Below, piece by piece: positions 1 through 11,439 of a stretch of DNA of 64,000 bases. The DNA comes from Panicum virgatum (taxonomy: Eukaryota; Streptophyta; Magnoliopsida; Poales; Poaceae). Position 1 is the stretch's first letter. Each line of letters begins with the position of its first letter. The DNA is taken from NCBI RefSeq assembly GCF_016808335.1, contig NC_053142.1, forward strand, positions 45,427,674 to 45,491,673, read 5' to 3'. The notes under the pieces were generated by a model. The model was not told the origin of the DNA. It ran no database searches and worked only from the letters and a program-made list of their open reading frames with translations. The position numbers were made by a program, and so were the translations under genes.

Positions 1-191
1 CTGCAGTTGAGAAACTGCGTGCTCTGGCGGCAGAGGCTGCACGTTCCGAGGAGGATCCATCCACCTCGGGAGCCAGGGCGCCTGCAAAGGCACCAAAGTT
101 TCAGCCGTCCGATCCGGACGATGTTCCCGTGAAGACCGTGCAGATCGGAGCGGACTCCTCCAGGACCACCCGCATCGCGGGAAACCTTTAG
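1..191 (+). pseudogene. C-terminal tail of gag-protease polyprotein (partial relic)
   Basis: This matches the last ~65 codons of the gag-protease frame of the intact copy (46893-47092). It is the low-complexity tail after the protease, rich in Ala, Glu and Pro. The frame ends at an extra TAG at 189-191 (intact copy: GAG). A second TAG at 198-200 corresponds to the natural TAG that ends gag-protease in the intact element. No catalytic residues fall in this segment. Confidence 0.75.
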
Positions 192-200
192 GAGAAATAG

Positions 201-3200
201 GAAAACGCGCTCCTCACTTTCCTCCGGGCAAATGTGGACGTGTTCGCCTGGGAACTGTCACATATGCCCGGGACCTCCAGGGAAGTGATCGAGCACCATC
301 TGAGGATCTACCCCGACGCCACTCCGGTACGCCAGAAACCTCGAAGCAGTCCGTGGAGCGGCAGAACTTCATACGTGAAGAATCCCGCAAGCTGCTACAC
401 GCTGGCTTTATCGAGGAGGTCCACCACCCCGAGTGGTTGGCCAACCCGGTTTTCGCCCCAAAGGCCAACGAGAAGCTTCAGATGTGCATTGACTACACCA
501 GCCTCAACAAGGCATGTCCTAGAGACCCCTATCCTCTTCCACGTATCGATCAGATTGTGGACTCCACCTCCGGGTGTGACCTTTTGTCTTTCCTATATGC
601 ATACTCTGGTTTCCATCAGATTCAGATGTCTAGAGAGGATAGGAAACATACTGCTTTTGTAACACTGGATGGGCTTTATTGCTATATTGTCATGCCATAT
701 GGTCTGCGGAATGCCTTACCCACGTTTGTACGAGCTATGAACAAAACTTTCTGTAATCTAATTAGAAATATTATTGAGGTGTATGTTGATGACATTGTGG
801 TCAAGACTATGGTAGGGTCAACACTAGTTGAGGACCTGTCCCTCGTCTTCGACCGGCTACGCGCCACGCGCACGAAGCTGAATCCCGAGAAGTGCATTTT
901 CGGCGTTTCGCCAGGGAAGCTGCTGGGTTTCCTGGTCTCACATCGAGGCATCGAGGCAAACCCAGCCAAGATCAAGGCGATCGAGGCGATGAGGCCTCCT
1001 GGCCGCATCAAGGACGTCCAGAGGCTTACTGGATCTCTGGCCGCTCTTAGCCGCTTCATTTCGAGGCTGGCTGAGAGGGCCCTTCCCTTCTTCAAGCTAT
1101 TGAGGAGGTCCGGTCCATTCACTTGGACTGAAGAGGCTGAACAAGCCTTCCAGAAACTGAAGCAGCACCTCACCTCACTGCTAGTATTGGTGCCTCCAGA
1201 GCCAGGTGAGATGTTGTTTTTGTATCTTACTGCGTCTGCAGATGCGGTCAGCATGGTGCTGGTCGCCGAGAGGACGGAGCAAGCTCGCCAGGGGGACACC
1301 AGGGTCCCTCCGGCCAAGGATGGTGAGCCGGACCACAGACATGGGGGTCCGGCAGCCACTCCTCTGTCTGAAGGTCCGGACCCCGCACAAGGGGGTCCGG
1401 AGGAGCCTCGACCCAGTGGGAACCCAGAACCGCTGGGGGCCCAAGGACCTGACGTGGTGGACAAGGGCGAGCCGGACCCGGTGGCCAGGGTCCGGACCAT
1501 CCAGAAGCTAGTCTACTACATCAGCGAAGTCCTCCACGAGGCAAAGGCCAGATATCTTGAGACGCATAAGCTTATCTATGCCATACTTATTGCGTCCAGG
1601 AAACTGTGCCACTATTTTCAGGCACATAGAGTTGTCATAGTAACCTCTTACCCGCTAAGAGCGATCCTGCACAACTCCAATGCCACGGGCAACATCGCCA
1701 AGTGGGCAGCAGAGTTGGCTGAGTTCCAGCTGGACTTCCAGCCCCGCCATGCAGTCAAAAGCCAAATCCTGGCTGATTTCATAGCGGAATGGACTCCTTC
1801 CCCAAGCAATTCTGGGGGTCCGGACCTCAACGCCGGACCCCCGGAGCCGGAAGTCAGGACCATCACCGAGCCCCACTGGACACTTTTCTTCGACGGTTCC
1901 GTCCGCAAGCAGTGGGCAGGAGCTGGTGTGGTCCTCATCGACCCAAACGGAGATCAGCTAAAGTACATGGTGCGCCTTGAGTTCAAGGCCACCAACAACA
2001 TAGTGGAGTACGAAACTTTGATCTTTGGCCTGACACAAGCCCTGTCTCTGGGGGTCTGGCAGCTCCTGGTGAAGGGAGATTCTCTGCTAATCATCTAGCA
2101 GGTCCGGGGGGATTGCAGCTGCAACAATCCCCAGCTCGCGGCATACCTCATTCACGTGAGGAAGCTCGAGAAGGACTTCGACGCCTTGGAACTGCAACAT
2201 GTTCCCCGTGAATTCAACTCAGCAGTAGATGATCTCTCCGCGAGAGCATCTACCTGGGCATCCGTGCCCGAGGGCGTCTTCGAAAGACGGTTGCTAAGAC
2301 CTACTGTCCAGCCTGCCGAACTGGGTGAAGGGGATCAAGCTAGCACCTCGAAGCTAGCGGTCCCGGCGGCATTCCATCTGTGGTGCCCGCCCTGGGTTGT
2401 GTGCTCTGTTGTGGACCCTGGAGACCTCATAGAGCCACTCCCACCTGCTCAGGGAGGTCCCGATTCATGGATCTCCGAGATCCGGGACTACCTAAAAGAC
2501 AATATCCTTCCTGATGACGATGCTTCCGCTGAGCGCATAGTACGATTGGCTAAACGCTACGCAGTAGTAGAAGGGGACCTCTACCGCCGTGGCGCCAATG
2601 GTATCCTCATGCGGAGCATTTCCCAGGGAGAGGACCGCGAGTTGCTCGTGGAGATCCATGGAGGCGAGTGTGGAAGTCATTCCTCATCTCGCACGTTTGT
2701 TGGTAAGGCCTTTCGGCATGGCTTCTACTGGCCGACATCACTCCAGGATGCGGCTGAGCTGGTAAGGTCCTGCAGAGCATGTCAGTTCCATGCAAAGTAA
2801 ATACACACACCAGCTCAAACTCTGCAAATGATCCCGCCCTCATGGCCATTCGCCGTATGGGGTGTGGATATCCTGGGGCCGTTCTCCCGGGCCGTCGGCG
2901 GGTACCGGTTCCTCTACGTCGCCATTGACAAATTCACAAAATGGCCGGAAGTTACCCCTGTGGTGAACATCACCAAAAAATCAGCAGTCGCATTCCTCAA
3001 GTCCATTGTGTGCAGATTTGGCGTCCCAAACCGCATCATCGCGGACAATGGGACCCAATTCAAAAGCAGACTCTTCCAAGAGTACTGCGAGGACATCGGC
3101 ATCCAGCTATGCTTTGCGTTCGTGGCACATCCCCGCAGCAATGGACAGGTCGAGAGAGCCAATGCAGAGGTCCTCAGGGGACTCAAGACCCGCACCTATA

Positions 3201-3703
3201 ACAGCTTGAAGAGGCATGGTGCCAAATGGGTTGATGAGCTTCCGTGCGTACTATGGGGCAACCGGACCACATCCAGCCGAGCCACCGGGGAGACCCCATT
3301 CTTCCTGGTCTACGGGGCTGAAGCATGACTTCCCCCGAAAATTCACCTAGGCTCACCACGGGTCCAGGCTTTTGACGAATCCATGCAGGAACAACTGCGG
3401 CATGACGATGTGGACTTCATTGACGAACGAAGATGGCGAGCAGCAATCCGAAATGCACGCTACAACCAGGCGCTCAGGCGCTATCATCAACGGTTCGTGC
3501 ACAGTAGGGAGCTCCGGGCTAGCGACCTCGTCCTAAGGCGGATTCTGAACCGAGCAGGGCTCCACAAACTCTCCCCCAGCTGGGAGGGTCCCTTCAAGGT
3601 TACAGAAGTAAGCCGGCCCGGATGCGTTCGCCTTGCCACAGAAGATGGGGTGCCGCTACCCAACCCATGGAACATAGAGCATCTGCGTAAGTTTTACACT
3701 TAG
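201..3703 (+). pseudogene. Decayed pol polyprotein: RT, two RNase H domains, integrase
   Basis: The order of domains is that of a Tat Pol: reverse transcriptase with a YVDD box near 783-794, a gypsy-type RNase H region with a Gly/Pro-rich insert (about 1270-1500), an additional archaeal-type RNase H (LFFDGS near 1885), an HHCC zinc region and a DDE integrase core ending in an LRKFYT tail. A 1-nt deletion near 342 shifts the frame relative to the intact copy. Downstream the frame is single but broken by TAG at 2096-2098, TAA at 2798-2800 and TGA at 3326-3328, all simple point changes. It once encoded replication and integration functions and cannot do so now. Confidence 0.9.
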
Positions 3704-5050
3704 ATAGAGCAGAAAAATGAAATTTTCCTTTGTAATAAGATAGAATTAGCGTGCGGCCCAGAGCGGTGGGGGTCCGTCCTCGTAAACCCGGCCTCTGGCA
3801 TCCATCGCACCATCGGCTAGCATTAACGCGTGGCCCAGAGCGGTAGAGGTCCGCCCTCATAAACCCGACCTCTGGCATCCATCGCGCAAGCCATGTATAT
3901 CAAGTTGCAAAGAAAAGATTTGCCCCCAGTTCTGTCTTTGTGTCAGAATCTTATTTCGCATTTCGATTCTCAAGCTTTTGCCTTTCTAACCCCCGTACGG
4001 ACTTTTACTTTTGTTGCTACAGCTAAGATCTGTATTGAGTTGCCGGACTGTCGTACAGGTCCGGACCCCCTTGCTGCTGGGAGAGGGGTCTGGACCCCTA
4101 GGGACCTGCTCTAGAGAGGGGGTGCTTGTTTCCTGGGGTGGTCCGGAGTCCTGTGTAGCCGCTTAGCCAGTTCCGTACCCAGAGCCTACATGCTCCACCA
4201 CCCTGTAACGAGTGCTCTAGTACCCGGAGCTGGGTAATTAGGGGCCCGGACCTCGTACTAGCTCAAGGGTTGACTTCCTAAGTCCTACACGGTAGGTCCG
4301 GCTCCATGTCTCAAAGGATTGAGTACGACAGAATGGCCTCACCCACTGCTAGGGAGGGGTCCGGAACGTCAGAGCCAGATCCGGAAAAGTCATGTTTGTT
4401 TCCTGGAGTGATCCGGAGCCCTGTGTAGTGCTTTAGCTTGGTTCCGTACCCTAAGACTACACACTCCACCACTCTGTAACAAGCAATGACCTGCCTGGAC
4501 CTGCGTATCCGGAGCCCCGGACCTCGTACTAGCTTGGGGGCCGGTCCAGAATAAGTCCCGCGGGTCTGCTACTAAGGTTTGACTTTGAGTGGTATGCAGG
4601 TTAGGCCTTGACTGGTGGTAGCTAGCCTCAAACCATTGAGCCTACCTACTCCCGACATCCGCTTTAAGGCTTCATGCAGATCGAGGTCCAGTCTCGGCGG
4701 TAGACAGACTCAAAACAACTGAGCCTGTCTCCCAGGGGGCCCAGAGCGTTCGCTTTGAGCCAGACACCAATGATCGATTCTGCATGCGTCAAACAGCTAA
4801 GTGGCAGTATCATTTTTACCATCCCAGCGAGTTTGATTTTCTTCTCTGTAGTTTTTTCTGCTATACAGGGAATAGGTCGCTCATCCGACTTGAAATTTAT
4901 GCTACACCTATGCCCAAAGACACTTGCTCAACCTCATACGGGGGTCCGGAGTGTCTTCTTCGGCTCTGATGGCAGATAGGTTCTAACAACTGAACCTATC
5001 TATCAGGGGGCCAGAGCGCCGGGGTGCCACATACCGCAAACCAGAGCAAC
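3704..5050 (+). repeat. 3' noncoding region of the Tat element with duplicated units
   Basis: There is no coding potential. Internal imperfect duplications are visible: a GCGGCCCAGAGCGG...AACCCGRCCTCTGGCATCCATCG unit occurs at about 3750-3805 and 3830-3885. A block beginning near 4127 (TTTCCTGGGGTGGTCCGGAG) recurs near 4399, each followed by a TGTAAC-containing stretch. Blocks containing CTGAGCCT or TGAACCTA plus CAGGGGGC recur at about 4640-5010. The intact copy has the same arrangement at 50603-51937. Tandem duplication in this part is typical of Tat elements. Confidence 0.65.
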
Positions 5051-5159
5051 TGACAAACAGCTATGTTGAAATTTTCTTCTATTAAAGTTTTAACAAGTAC
5101 AATATTTTTACATAACACAAAAAACAAAAGATCGCCTGCTGTGATGGTCCAGCTCAGGA

Positions 5160-5326
5160 ATCTGCAGGCTCCCGCTTGAAATAAGCGGCTACGAAGTCGA
5201 CGACATCCCGCACGCTTTCCTGAGCGGTGGCCTCCGTCTCCGCCACTGGACCATCGACGACGGGGGCTAGCGAGATGGCAGGGTCGTGGCTTCGGAGGCA
5301 GGTCAAAATGTACTCCGCGGAGAAAC
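5160..5326 (-). pseudogene. 3' fragment of the antisense coiled-coil gene
   Basis: On the minus strand this corresponds to the C-terminal coding part of the antisense gene of the intact element (about 52040-52200), including the reading 'VVDFVAAYF'-like stretch near the end of the protein. Similarity ends at about 5326. Only the last 50-60 codons remain, so this is a relic created by truncation of the element. Confidence 0.6.
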
Positions 5327-7084
5327 TGAATATAGAGAAGAGAATCTCGATGACCAGGCAGGAATATTCTTTTTAGAGAGTGAATTTGGAGAGTGATGAG
5401 TGCGGAGAGCCTAAAGCGCTCCCCCACCCTCGATTCAACTGGCGCGATGTCGGGCGTAGACGGACCAATCACAGTGCGGGTACGGATGAGGGTAGGCGCC
5501 GTCGTGGGTGAAAAAAAAAACAGCCCCCCTCCCCCCCCTCCGATTGTACTGGTAGGAGGGTGGTTTAGAGTCACCAAGCATTCTATTAAGCGATTTGAGT
5601 TTATATGTGGACTTTAAAGCGGTGGGTTGTAAGGTAGATGGATAAAAAAATCTTGGTAAAAAGTGTTCCAATTGTTTAGATTCTTTATAGTATATATAAG
5701 ATAGATTAGAGAGGTTATGACGGGAATCGTTTTTATTTACCCGTTGCTGCTGCTGCTTCGTCTGTAGATCCTACGAAGTTAAAGAGGGTAAAAGTTTTGG
5801 ATCGATGGAAGAGCAACCATCTTTGACATTTAGGACCTCAGCAAGCCTGCTGGTGTTGTATGCACTAAAACAGATTTTTTTCTACCTATATACCTATATA
5901 CAATGATAGCAGCTCTTGCCTATTAAAAAAAGTATCATTATATTGCATTGTTTCAAATGCTTCAAGAGACATTTAAATACATTTTTTCGCAGACCAAAAC
6001 AAAAGGAAATAAAACATTATGTCATGTATGGTACGGCCACACATACATACCAATAAATATAGGTTGTGATTGTATGGTGCCTATGGATAACCTAAGACTC
6101 TTCATAGGCTTATATACACCCTAAAAATACTGGTATGAAGAAGAATCGGTACATGTACCTTTTCTTCGTACTGGTACTGTTGGGGTGAACTTTTGTCGTG
6201 TTTTCTTGTAATGATGGTGACACATATCGTGGTTAGTATTTTTTATATAATTAATAATTCAAATACTATTTTAATAATAATAGAAACAGTAATGTAAAAT
6301 TTTATATTGTGCACTTTAATATTTTTCTAATTATATAATTTAGATTTAGATTTAGAAGTTACTTTAACTTTTAATAACTATATAATTGGATAATTTATAT
6401 GCAAATTTAGTGGGTTATAATGACATAGGTGGATAATTTGTACAAAGATTAGGAGGTTACTTTAATTGCGCAAGATACCAATTCGGCACAACTACTGCAC
6501 AACAGCACAAGTTTGACTTGTTTGGTTGCTCGATTTGATTTTGTGGCGGGCTTTCGATGCACTTTATGAATTAGTATTCTCGTTTGCACAAGTTGTTTTA
6601 CTTGTATTTTGGATCATAGATGTACTTGAAAAGTATAAACTACCATCTCATACGCACCAACCCCTTCGGCCTTCCCAAGCAAGAAGAATATAATTCAGCT
6701 GGGTGTAGCTAGCTCTTGATTTGAGAAGGGGCACAATTCTGACAAAAAAAAGGACGTACGGCCTGTTTGTAGACAGCCATTTCAAAATATAGATTTGTTT
6801 TTTAGAGGTTCAAAATATAGATGGGTGGGCTCAGATTATCACACGGGCTACATCCGCACAATCGAGGGCCTCCTATCCGCTGCCGCTAGTATGGTAATGG
6901 GCCTCAATATATGGACCTAAAACGTCGCCAATCTTCCGTAAGATTTTTCTTTATTCAGCTTTTAATATTTGAAATTCGTATAAACTATCTCAATCATTGA
7001 ATTTCTCAATTCTAATCTTTCTCCCTCCTCCCTCCTCCTTTCCCTTCATCACCCTACGCCGCCGCCGCGCTAGCCCGCCTGACC
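5327..7084. other. Intergenic, AT-rich, no gene recognised
   Basis: I see no convincing coding region, splice-consistent exon or complete transposon here. It includes a homopolymer-rich spot (A run and C run at 5510-5540) and long AT-rich stretches at 5680-6420. Short open frames on both strands lack recognisable domains. The segment separates the truncated retroelement from the DUF295 gene region. Confidence 0.6.
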
Positions 7085-7375
7085 GCCGCGCGCGGCGTGC
7101 TGCTGCGCGGCGCTGCTGCGGCTTGTTGCTTTGGGCGCGTGCCGCTGCGCGCTGCTACTTGCTGCTGCCGCCGCGTGCCACTACTTGATGGTGCTGCGCT
7201 GCTGCTTGCTGCTTGCTGCTTGCTGCCGCCGCCGCGTGCCGCTACTTGCTGCTGCTGCGCGCTGCTGCCGCGCGCTGCTGCCGCCGCGTGCCGCCGCTTG
7301 CTGCTGCCGCTGCTGCGGCAGTGCCGCCGTCGCGCGCCGCCGCGCCTGCGTACGCCAGCGCCGGAGAAGAAACGC
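7085..7375. repeat. Trinucleotide-rich, GC-rich low-complexity tract
   Basis: Dense, imperfect GCT/CTG/GCC/CGC units run for about 290 bp, giving Ala-, Cys-, Leu- or Ser-rich open frames in every phase. That pattern comes from composition, not coding. It lies about 490 bp upstream of the DUF295 start codon and could be an expanded 5' leader or a captured GC-rich exon, but neither is shown. Confidence 0.6.
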
Positions 7376-7387
7376 GCTGGCGGAGAA

Positions 7388-7545
7388 AAAATGTTCAACA
7401 TTTTTATTTTTATTTATTTTAATATATTCAACATTTTATGTTTCCAATTTTAACTTCTTATTTTTACTATTTCAACATTTTAAAAGCTAAATGTTGAACA
7501 TGTTTAATAAAATGTTGAGTTAACTCTATCAAAATGTTGAATGTG
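7388..7545. repeat. AT-rich tract with inverted TTCAACATTT / AAATGTTGA units
   Basis: Three TTCAACATTT-type units (about 7391, 7427, 7470) are followed by three AAATGTTGA-type units in the opposite orientation (about 7488, 7510, 7532). The arrangement is a diffuse inverted repeat immediately after the GC-rich tract. It may be part of an unrecognised transposon; no matching target-site duplication was found. Confidence 0.4.
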
Positions 7546-7858
7546 TTTGTAGTAGATAATTGAATCAAAGTGGGTTTTAAAGATGAATACATTATCTAAC
7601 TTTCAGAAGATAGATAGGATCCCCCTAAAACGTTACCTAGAGGAATTTTGCTAATAAGTCGGTCAGTTGCTTTCTTTTTTTTAGGGTAAAGAAAGTCTGC
7701 CGGTCCCTTTTGAAGCGCAAACGGAACCGAACCCAACACCAACACATCTGTATATCAACCTGGCAAACCTGCACGATCGGAACAACCCACATCGACCTAT
7801 CGATCTCCGCAGCCCCGGCTAGCTCTAACTGCCGGCTGAGGAGGAGCAAGAATCGAAG

Positions 7859-8542
7859 ATGGCGCCGGTGGAACACGCATCGGACGAACTGCGCAGTATC
7901 GAGGATGAAGGCAAGAACAGCATGTCGCCGTGTTTACCATTGATCGTGTTTCAGCATCAAAGCTGCCAGCACAAGAACGAGCACGAGATGCTCATGTTCA
8001 GCGTCTCGCAGAAACACCTGCTGCTACACGCCGCCGCCGACATAGCGCCTGACCTCGTAACAGGCAACATGTTCTGGACCTCCCCGCAGGGCTGGATGCT
8101 GGTAATAAAGTCCACCAGGTTCCCTTCTTCGTCCTCTGCAGCGTGGCTGTGGAACCCTCGCACCGGGGACAGGATCACTCTGCCGGACGTCGAACGTGAT
8201 GGTGACGACGACATCGACATCCCATTGGACTGCAAGTGCCTACTCACGCACAAGGACGCAACCCATCCGGAGTGCATCGTCGTGCTCTTCGATCGCACGG
8301 AGCCCAACATGTGGTACTGCAAGGTCGTCGACGACGGCCGCCGCAGCTGGTGGAGGCACTACACCTACGACATCGGCGACTACGAGTACGAGGTACCAGG
8401 CAAGGACCCTCCCAGCCCCACCAAAAGAGTCATCTCGAGCATCGCCGCGGTTCAGGGAGAGCTCTTCTTCATCAGTTCACATCAGGACATGTGCGCCATC
8501 AGCTTCACCTCCGCTTCCGACGACCCCGAGTTCCAGTACTTT
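7859..8542 (+). pseudogene. DUF295-type protein gene, 5' part (first 228 codons), disrupted
   Basis: The ATG at 7859 opens a frame with features of the grass DUF295 (F-box-associated / KIB1-like beta-propeller) family: a WLWNPRTGDRITLPD-type segment and the downstream 'AAVQGELFFISS' stretch. Function of the family is largely unknown; many members are organellar or F-box linked. The frame runs uninterrupted to 8542, where a CACTA transposon begins within a codon series. As it stands the frame continues 18 codons into the transposon and stops at 8597-8599. The missing C-terminal part is found at 27147-27566. Homology is by motif recognition only. Confidence 0.75.
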
Positions 8543-8561
8543 CACTACTGGAATCCAACGG

Positions 8562-8653
8562 TTTCCCTAGAGTTATTTTCTTTCCCTATGAAAATTTGAG
8601 ATGTCTAGGGAAAGATTATTTCCCTAGAGCCATATCTCAATACGGTAGGGAAA
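8562..8653. repeat. Left subterminal repeats of the CACTA element
   Basis: TTTCCCTAG or its complement CTAGGGAAA occurs at 8562, 8581 (TTTCCCTA), 8605, 8619 and 8646 (TAGGGAAA) within 92 bp. In En/Spm elements such subterminal arrays bind the TNPA-type protein; the same role here is inferred. Confidence 0.65.
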
Positions 8654-8799
8654 TTATAGTTTCGAGTTAAATACACCAGCATCCCTCAAATTTGTCCCCA
8701 GGTATCACTTAGGTCCATGAACTCGCAAAATCAAAATCTGGCACCCTGAACTTGTTATGTTGTGCCACTTAGGTCCATAACTCCTGACGTGGCGCCACG

Positions 8800-9370
8800 T
8801 GGCATGAATATATGCAAAAAAAAGACCTCCAAATTTAACTCAAAAGAAAAGTCATCGCTCGTTGTTTCGTTCCTCCTCCAGGCTGTCATCTCCGCCGGCG
8901 GTTGCACCTCCGCCGCGGGCCGCGGCTCTGCTGCCGGCCGTCGCGTCGCGCCCATCCGCCGCGGTCCCCACCTCCGCCGTCGGCGCCGGCCCGGTACGGC
9001 TGCCACAGAGCACGGCGGGCAGGGCGGGCCAGGCGGCCCCGGCGCGCGAGGCGGGCACTGTGCGCGCACCGAGCACGGAGGGTGCGGCGAGCAAGCGGGC
9101 ATGGCGGTCCGCACGTGCTTCGGCGAGGAGGCGGGGGATGCCCAGATCCGCTCGAGCTCCGGCAAGGAGTAGGAGGGAGGAGGGAGGGAGGGGCGCCGGC
9201 GAGGGAGTGGGCTCGGCGTCCCGCCGCCGCTCGTCGTCGCTGCTCGGAGGAAGCCGCACCGGAGGAGAGAGGAGCTGAAGGGCCGGAGGAGGGAGGAGCT
9301 TGCTCGGAGGAAGCCGCACCAGACGAGGAGGATGCAGATATAGAAGATGAAAAAAACTAAAGGGCTTTTT
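8800..9370. other. GC-rich interior of the MULE, possible captured genomic fragment
   Basis: Open frames exist in almost all phases because of GC-rich composition, giving Arg/Ala/Pro-rich translations with no recognised domain. A short internal duplication is present: GCTCGGAGGAAGCCGCACC at about 9242 and 9302. GC-rich interiors between long TIRs are typical of MULEs carrying host gene fragments; no donor gene can be named from this window. Confidence 0.35.
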
Positions 9371-9463
9371 TGCATTTATTCGTACCTCTTGAAGCGTTAT
9401 GGGTCTAAGTGGCACAACTTAACAAGTTCAGGGTGTCAGATTTCGATTTTGCGAGTTCGTGGA

Positions 9464-10912
9464 TGTCGGGTACCACGATTAGGGACACCCTAATCGGGGT
9501 ACTAAGATCGCTTTAAAACGCAAACACATACTAAGACAACTGGGCCCACAAAGGCCCACGGCCTCCTTCCAATATGAAAGAAAGGAAAGGACTCAAAGGA
9601 GCCCAGCGTGCGGCCCATTCACATCCCTCTCGAACCCGCGGAACGATCTCCGCCTCGCTCGAGGGTTTCCTCTCGGGCCCGCCGGACAATCTCCGTCTCG
9701 CTCGAGGGTAGTGGATCTATCCTCGAGCGGGTGACTCATCTCCGCCTCGCTCGAGGGTAGCGAATCTACCCTCGAGCGGGTAAGCCATCTTCGCCTCGCT
9801 CGAAGCCACCCCTCGGCACAAGGGACAAACAGCCCCGCCGCCCAACCACTCGCCGTACAAAGGCATTAAAGGCCAGCCACTCCGCCACGGCACCCAGGAC
9901 AGACGACGTCATGCCGCCACTCCCACAGTGGATGTGACCAGGGTCCCATCCGCTGACTTCGGTCACCGCTCCGCCATCCCGGAGGCTGTAGCGGCACTGT
10001 GGGACATGCGACGCGAGACAAGACAGGCTCGACACTGCTCTCGTTACTGTTCTGCCGACACCGACCATCCGGACTCGCCTCCCACCGGGGAAGGGGTCTG
10101 GCGATGTCATGTGTCCTTCCGAGAGGAGCGCTCAGCACGCACGGGCGGAGCCCCGGACCCCCCCCCCTTTGAGGAGTCCGGGACCTCCACGCGTCCCACG
10201 GACCTTCTAGTGTGCACGCCCGCACTCCGACCAGGGGGTCCGGGGCCGCCGCGCGCCCCACTGCCGCTGGTGCATGCATGACCCTAATCCACAGGGCCCA
10301 CCGAACGCCTCCGCGTCGTATATAGAAGACCATACATTAGCGATGCGCGCCACCTGCAGGGACACTGCAGGACGACCGGCGCGATCTTCGCAGGATCAAG
10401 GACGATATCCAGGACAACTGCGATGCGCGCCGCCTTCCCACAGTGTACTTCCTAAAGTGTCTGACCACTATACCCCGCGATTCAGGGGAAAACGACGACT
10501 TCCACGCCCCCACTCATGTGCACCGCCCCTCCTTGTAACTATAAAAGGAGGAGGCGGGCTTCCTTTAGCGCTCTCTGGTTTTCTCTCACTCTGACGACGC
10601 TCAGACGCCTCCCGACGTGATCCGTCATCACTTACGCTCTGGCACCCCTATTCTCCACGTTCAACCCCTCTTCTAGCAGAGACTTGGGAGCTTCCCTCCC
10701 TCTCTCGCCTCGCTTGTATCCCCTACTACAAGCACTCCGGGTGCAAGATAATACAGTGCCCTCGCACACCCCCTTTGCTGGACATACGGCCCCGCGGCCG
10801 GAACCAGGATAAACCGTGCGTTACTGTGTTGCCTCTTGCATCATCATCTGGGACGAGGAAACACGCAACATTTACTCGTTGGGATCCGGGCCCCCGGGTC
10901 GGGACACCGACA
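9464..10912 (+). repeat. Left LTR of the non-autonomous gypsy-type element
   Basis: It is the direct repeat of 17150-18593. It contains repeated CTCGCTCGAGGGT units (9655-9800) and a TATAAAAGG box near 10540-10550, a probable promoter for the element transcript. Its 3' end is ACACCGACA, immediately followed by the PBS-like motif. Confidence 0.88.
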
Positions 10913-10913
10913 G

Positions 10914-10932
10914 TTGGCGCGCCAGGTAGGGG
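10914..10932 (+). other. Primer-binding-site-like sequence
   Basis: TTGGCGCGCCAGGTAGGGG lies one base after the left LTR and is identical to the motif after the left LTR of the intact Tat element (44616-44634). Position and conservation support a primer-binding site; the cognate tRNA was not determined. Confidence 0.65.
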
Positions 10933-10978
10933 CCGCTACGTGATATTTTTCTCTCTTTTTCCCATTTGATCTCCAGGG

Positions 10979-11220
10979 ATGGTGAGCAGATCCAACCCAT
11001 ATCCTATGGGTGTCTCGGATCCGCTCCCAGCGGGACATATGATCCGGTTCGGGAGTCTCGAGTTTAGAGCAACCGGCAACGGTTACCTCATGCAGCTCCT
11101 CTCGCCCGGACGCAACCCCGTCATTCCGACTTCACCAGCCAGGCGCAACGGGCGCTCGGGTCAGCGTTCGCGACAAGCACGCGTGAAGCGACGTCGCGCG
11201 GCACGCCACTGCTCCCCCAC
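10979..11220 (+). pseudogene. Possible remnant of the gag start
   Basis: An ATG at 10979 opens a plus-strand frame at the same relative place as gag in the intact element, about 65 bp after the LTR. After roughly 80 codons it runs into the complement of the antisense gene. The simplest reading is that a large internal deletion removed gag-pol and fused the gag beginning to the antisense region. No Gag domain is visible, so this rests on position only. Confidence 0.35.
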
Positions 11221-11439
11221 GTGGGTCGAGGCTGGCATGTCGCAACTCAGTGTCACGGCCAACGGAGCCACCGTTTCGTCATCACGTGCCTCGGCGTCAT
11301 CTGCGCCGGCATCGTCACCTGCTGCGGCACTAGTGCCTCCCAGGGGGGCTCGACCTTGGCGTCGCCCTCCCCCTTCGGGATGCGCAACGCTGCTGCCCAC
11401 GCCACACCCGCGGGTGTGCGAAGATCGCGCCGGTCGAGC

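Larger units (their letters stand above)
1..5326 (+). mobile_element. Truncated Tat-lineage Ty3/gypsy retrotransposon, 5' part outside the window
   Basis: The segment is collinear with positions about 46893-52200 of the intact element at 43561-57275: end of gag-protease, pol, 3' noncoding region and the first part of the antisense gene. Similarity stops at about 5326, inside the antisense gene, so the 3' LTR is missing, by truncation or a later rearrangement. The 5' LTR and most of gag would lie upstream of base 1. Several nonsense changes and a 1-nt deletion show that the copy is dead. Family membership is clear from base-by-base similarity; the exact 3' breakpoint is good to roughly 10 bp. 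Confidence 0.88.

Noticed and set aside
682..1500. 272-codon open frame on the minus strand
   Set aside because: It is the complement of the RT/RNase H coding region of the truncated Tat element; the homologous position in the intact copy (47674-48210) is similarly open because of codon bias.
7097..7490. Several open frames of about 115 codons on both strands
   Set aside because: They arise from the GC-rich trinucleotide tract, are Cys/Ala/Leu-only in composition and have no domain or start context.
8852..9415. Minus-strand open frame of 187 codons and overlapping plus-strand frames
   Set aside because: They run across the MULE terminal repeat and its GC-rich interior; all phases are open from composition, so no coding claim is justified.
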